DNA from: JAIQFL01 sp035501495
GTDB lineage: Bacteria; Acidobacteriota; Terriglobia; Bryobacterales; Bryobacteraceae
Direction: 5' to 3'
DNA: 64,000 nucleotides
NCBI GenBank assembly: GCA_035501495.1
Contig: DATJWB010000210.1
Span: 29,756-93,755 of the forward strand
Made by a program: the position numbers and the translations under genes. Positions 61,873 to 64,000 of this stretch are shown here, piece by piece. The notes beneath the pieces are model-generated. The model had not been told where the DNA came from. It was given only the letters and a program-made list of their open reading frames with translations, and did no database searches. Position 1 is the stretch's first letter. Every line of letters begins with the position of its first letter.

Positions 61873-62601
61873 ATGAGTGGCATCTGGACGGGAAGGCGGG
61901 TGGCGATCACAGGAGGGACATCGGGCCTCGGACTGGCGCTGGTGCGGGAGCTGAGCAGGCAAGGGGCGAATGTGGCCTTTGTGGCGCGGGGCCGCGAGGC
62001 TGTTCAACAGGTGGCGCGCGAGAATCCGGGCACGCACGGAATCGTCGGGGACGTCGGGAACAAAGAGGACATCCATCCTATTGCGGTGCAGATCGGCGGA
62101 GAACTGGGTGGTGTGGACGTGCTGATCAATAACGCCTCGAGCCTGGGCCCTGTGCCCCTGGCCTTGCTAGGAGACACCGAATGTGAAGACCTGGAGGGGG
62201 CGCTGGCGGTAAACCTGCTCGGTCCGTTCCGGCTGACCAAGGCGCTGCTTGGGGCGCTGGCCGCGTCGGGGCGTGAGGGCCGGGGCGCCGTGGTGGTGAA
62301 CGTCTCGAGCGACGCCGCGGTGGAGGCCTACCCTGGCTGGGGCGCATACAGCGCGAGCAAGGCTGCCCTGCGGCACATGAGCGCCATCTGGAACAAGGAG
62401 TTGGAGGCGGCAGGCATCCGGTTTCTCTCGCTCGATCCGGGCGATATGGACACGCCGCTGCACGCCCTGGCGGCGCCGGATGCCGACCGGGCGTCGCTCA
62501 AACGGCCGGAAGCGGCGGCGATCGAACTGATCGAGGCGATTGGCGAGGCGCTGGAGCACCGGCCGGTGACAGCCGGCGGCGCGGTAACACAGTCATGTTA
62601 G
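61873..62601 (+). CDS. Short-chain dehydrogenase/reductase
   Basis: The product of 242 residues is a classical SDR. The NAD(P) loop is ITGGTSGLGLALVRELSRQG, the NNAS segment follows (VDVLINNASSLGP), and the catalytic set is VVNVSSDAA (Ser) and YSASKAALRH (Tyr, Lys). PGDMDTPLHAL holds the late substrate loop. ARG at the end of the second strand (FVARGRE) suggests NADP. It is divergent from the SufR-like regulator and overlaps the QueA-like start by 7 bases, so the three form one locus. The substrate is unknown. Confidence 0.9.
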   Translation: MSGIWTGRRVAITGGTSGLGLALVRELSRQGANVAFVARGREAVQQVARENPGTHGIVGDVGNKEDIHPIAVQIGGELGGVDVLINNASSLGPVPLALLGDTECEDLEGALAVNLLGPFRLTKALLGALAASGREGRGAVVVNVSSDAAVEAYPGWGAYSASKAALRHMSAIWNKELEAAGIRFLSLDPGDMDTPLHALAAPDADRASLKRPEAAAIELIEAIGEALEHRPVTAGGAVTQSC

Positions 62602-63662
62602 CGGCACACCATCCGATTCAGCGCCATCCGCGCGCCAAACTGCTGGCGGCCGATTCCGAGGGCGTGCTCCGGCATATTCCGCGAGCGAACTTCCCGTCAC
62701 TCTTATTGCCGGGAGACCTGGTGATTGCCAATGACGCGGCTACGATTCCGGCGAGTCTCTTTGGAGAACACGCCGGGAGCGGCGCCTCGATCGAAGCGCG
62801 GTTGGCGGGCCGGTCCTCGCTGGATCCTGGCGACGTGCGGGAGTTCTCGGCCATCGTCTTCGGCGGCGGGGACTTCCATTTGCGAACAGAGGACCGTCCA
62901 GTGCCTCCCGCGATGCGCCCCGGGGATCGCCTCGCTTTCGGTGCCCTGCGGGGTGTGGTGGCGGCGGTATTGTCTCACCCGCGTCTGATTCAGCTCCGCT
63001 TCGAGGGCGAGCCGGACGAAATCTGGGCTGGAATCGCGCGGCAGGGCCGTCCGATTCAATATTCGCACGTCACGGAGCCGCTGGCTCTGTGGGATGTGTG
63101 GACTCCGATTGCCGGACCACCGGTGGCATTCGAGCCGCCTTCGGCCGGATTCGCGATCGACTGGCAATCGCAGGCCGCCATCTCCGGGCGCGAAGCCGCG
63201 TTCGCGACCATCACGCACGCCGCGGGAATCTCCTCGACGGGCGATCCGCAACTCGACCGTCTGCTGCCGTTCGACGAACCATATCGAATTCCCCAAGCAA
63301 CCGTGGATGCTATCCGCCGCGCGCGAGAAGGCTCGGGGCGGATCATTGCCGTCGGAACGACGGTGGTGCGCTCCTTGGAACACGCAGCATCTTCCGGCGG
63401 CTGCGTGCGGGCGGGGGAAGGGGTGGCGCGTCAGCGGCTTGGTCCGGAAAGCGTCCTCCGAGTCGTGGACGCGATTCTGAGCGGCACGCATGAGCCAGGC
63501 ACGAGCCACTATGAGTTGCTGCGCGCGTTCACAGACGATCCCACTCTGCGGCGAATGGATGACGAGCTGAACGCGCACGGCTATCGCACGCACGAATTCG
63601 GGGACTCGGTATTCGTGGAACGCCGCGAGAGGCAAGTTGGCGCCGTGGTCAGGGCGGCGTAG
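62595..63662 (+). CDS. QueA-like SAM:tRNA ribosyltransferase-isomerase family protein
   Basis: The product has 355 residues. It follows QueA order: RAKLLAADSEGVLRHIPRAN, LLPGDLVIANDAATIPASLF (QueA: GDLLVxNDTxVxPARL), GRPIQYSHV, and IIAVGTTVVRSLEHA (QueA: AVGTTxVRTLE). The QueA core GAGTFxPV and HxMHSE is replaced by THAAGISSTG and PFDEPYRIP, and NFHLPxSTLLML by SGTHEPGTSHYELL. It therefore belongs to a divergent side branch that may use SAM on another acceptor than queuosine precursor. It overlaps the SDR gene by 7 bases, a context not expected for queuosine biosynthesis. Confidence 0.8.
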   Translation: MLAAHHPIQRHPRAKLLAADSEGVLRHIPRANFPSLLLPGDLVIANDAATIPASLFGEHAGSGASIEARLAGRSSLDPGDVREFSAIVFGGGDFHLRTEDRPVPPAMRPGDRLAFGALRGVVAAVLSHPRLIQLRFEGEPDEIWAGIARQGRPIQYSHVTEPLALWDVWTPIAGPPVAFEPPSAGFAIDWQSQAAISGREAAFATITHAAGISSTGDPQLDRLLPFDEPYRIPQATVDAIRRAREGSGRIIAVGTTVVRSLEHAASSGGCVRAGEGVARQRLGPESVLRVVDAILSGTHEPGTSHYELLRAFTDDPTLRRMDDELNAHGYRTHEFGDSVFVERRERQVGAVVRAA

Positions 63663-63708
63663 GGCCTAAGGTGGAGTTTAAAAAATAACATGGACAATCG
63701 GCTGAGGA

Positions 63709-64000
63709 TTACGTGCGCCGGCGAGGCGAGATCGTGTAGTTCCACGCAGGGTGAACTTTGCGGCGTCGGAGCTGGATTTCGTCAAGCTGCTCGCCGGACA
63801 CTTTGATTCCGGTCTCATACTCGTTCGTGTCTGGCACTGCGTTGACTTTGAGCCCGCTGCGCGTCTTGGTACCGCCGATCAGATTAATGATCGTCTCATA
63901 ATTGATTAACGGCTCCCCTCTCCAATTCAGACTGATAAACGAGAACAGCCGGTGCTCGATCTTGTTCCACTTGCTGGTCCCCGGAGGGTAGTGACAGACC
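63709..64000 (-). mobile_element. ISAzo13-type transposase, C-terminal part (runs off right edge)
   Basis: The minus-strand frame enters at 64000 and ends at TAA 63709-63711. CHYPPGTSKWNKIEHRLFSF, ISLNWRGEPLINYETIINLI, GGTKTRSGLKVNAV and DTNEYETGIKVSGEQLDEIQ followed by HPAWNYTISP match the end of ISAzo13 transposases, including the IEHR Glu of the DDE-like catalytic set. The upstream two thirds are outside the window. The stop lies 46 bases after the QueA-like gene, so the element end must be within this gap; no inverted repeat can be verified without the other end. Confidence 0.82.

Overview
The window is GC-rich (by eye about 60-65 %), densely coded bacterial chromosome. It points to an acidobacterium close to Candidatus Solibacter / Bryobacter. 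The reasons are: two acidobacterial duplicated orphan permeases (ADOP family), one with the usual PadR regulator in front; two secreted proteins ending in the Solibacter C-terminal domain (TIGR03437 type), one behind six NHL repeats; an Oar-like TonB-dependent receptor; GH28 polygalacturonases; and many short signal-peptide proteins with no wider family. This assignment rests on gene families, not on an rRNA or marker-gene match.

Layout. 1-2.4 kb: the start of a GH28 pectinase leaving the left edge, then two decayed genes (a TPR protein and an acetamidase/formamidase). 2.5-12.6 kb: an ADOP permease; a thiolase, OB-fold and aminotransferase run; a frameshifted relic; an AtuA-like small protein; a MetE-like enzyme; citrate synthase; HemB. 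12.6-17.7 kb, minus strand: an orphan LexA-type DNA-binding protein, SSB, a secreted TPR protein, a GH31-like protein without a catalytic barrel, and an M24 peptidase. 17.8-25.7 kb: PadR and ADOP converge on an operon of three membrane-fusion adaptors plus one MacB-type permease, with no ATPase. 25.9-35.7 kb: a small membrane protein, the NHL protein, an MgtE-N/CBS protein paired with an unusual NRAMP transporter, an aldehyde dehydrogenase, and a large secreted protein of nine alternating repeats.

35.8-46.9 kb: a methyltransferase, GH28, a secreted PPC-domain protein, an M19 dipeptidase, a PhyH dioxygenase, the Oar-like receptor, then small secreted and coiled-coil proteins between two copies of a terminator-bearing repeat. 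46.9-50.3 kb: a housekeeping run (enoyl-CoA hydratase, ribH, nusB, C-terminal processing protease). 50.8-53.7 kb: an ECF sigma factor overlapping a Ser/Thr kinase with a polytopic membrane tail. 53.8-57.3 kb: a Solibacter-domain protein, DUF488, and a minimal Tad-like set (CpaE plus two Flp pilins). 57.4-64 kb: a zinc ribbon protein, FabD, a secreted HExxH protein, mobile-element scars (tyrosine recombinase and IS91-type relics), a divergent Fe-S-type regulator / SDR / QueA-like locus with three identical TTTATAAA boxes, and an ISAzo13-type transposase leaving the right edge.

Functional themes are plant-polymer use (GH28 twice, GH31-like, TonB receptor), export systems without their own ATPase, and metal homeostasis (MgtE-N plus a magnesium-type NRAMP). 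The best candidates for something little described are the SufR-like/SDR/QueA-like locus, the three-adaptor operon, the NRMT-type transporter pair and the alternating-repeat secreted protein. I recognised no tRNA, rRNA or CRISPR array.
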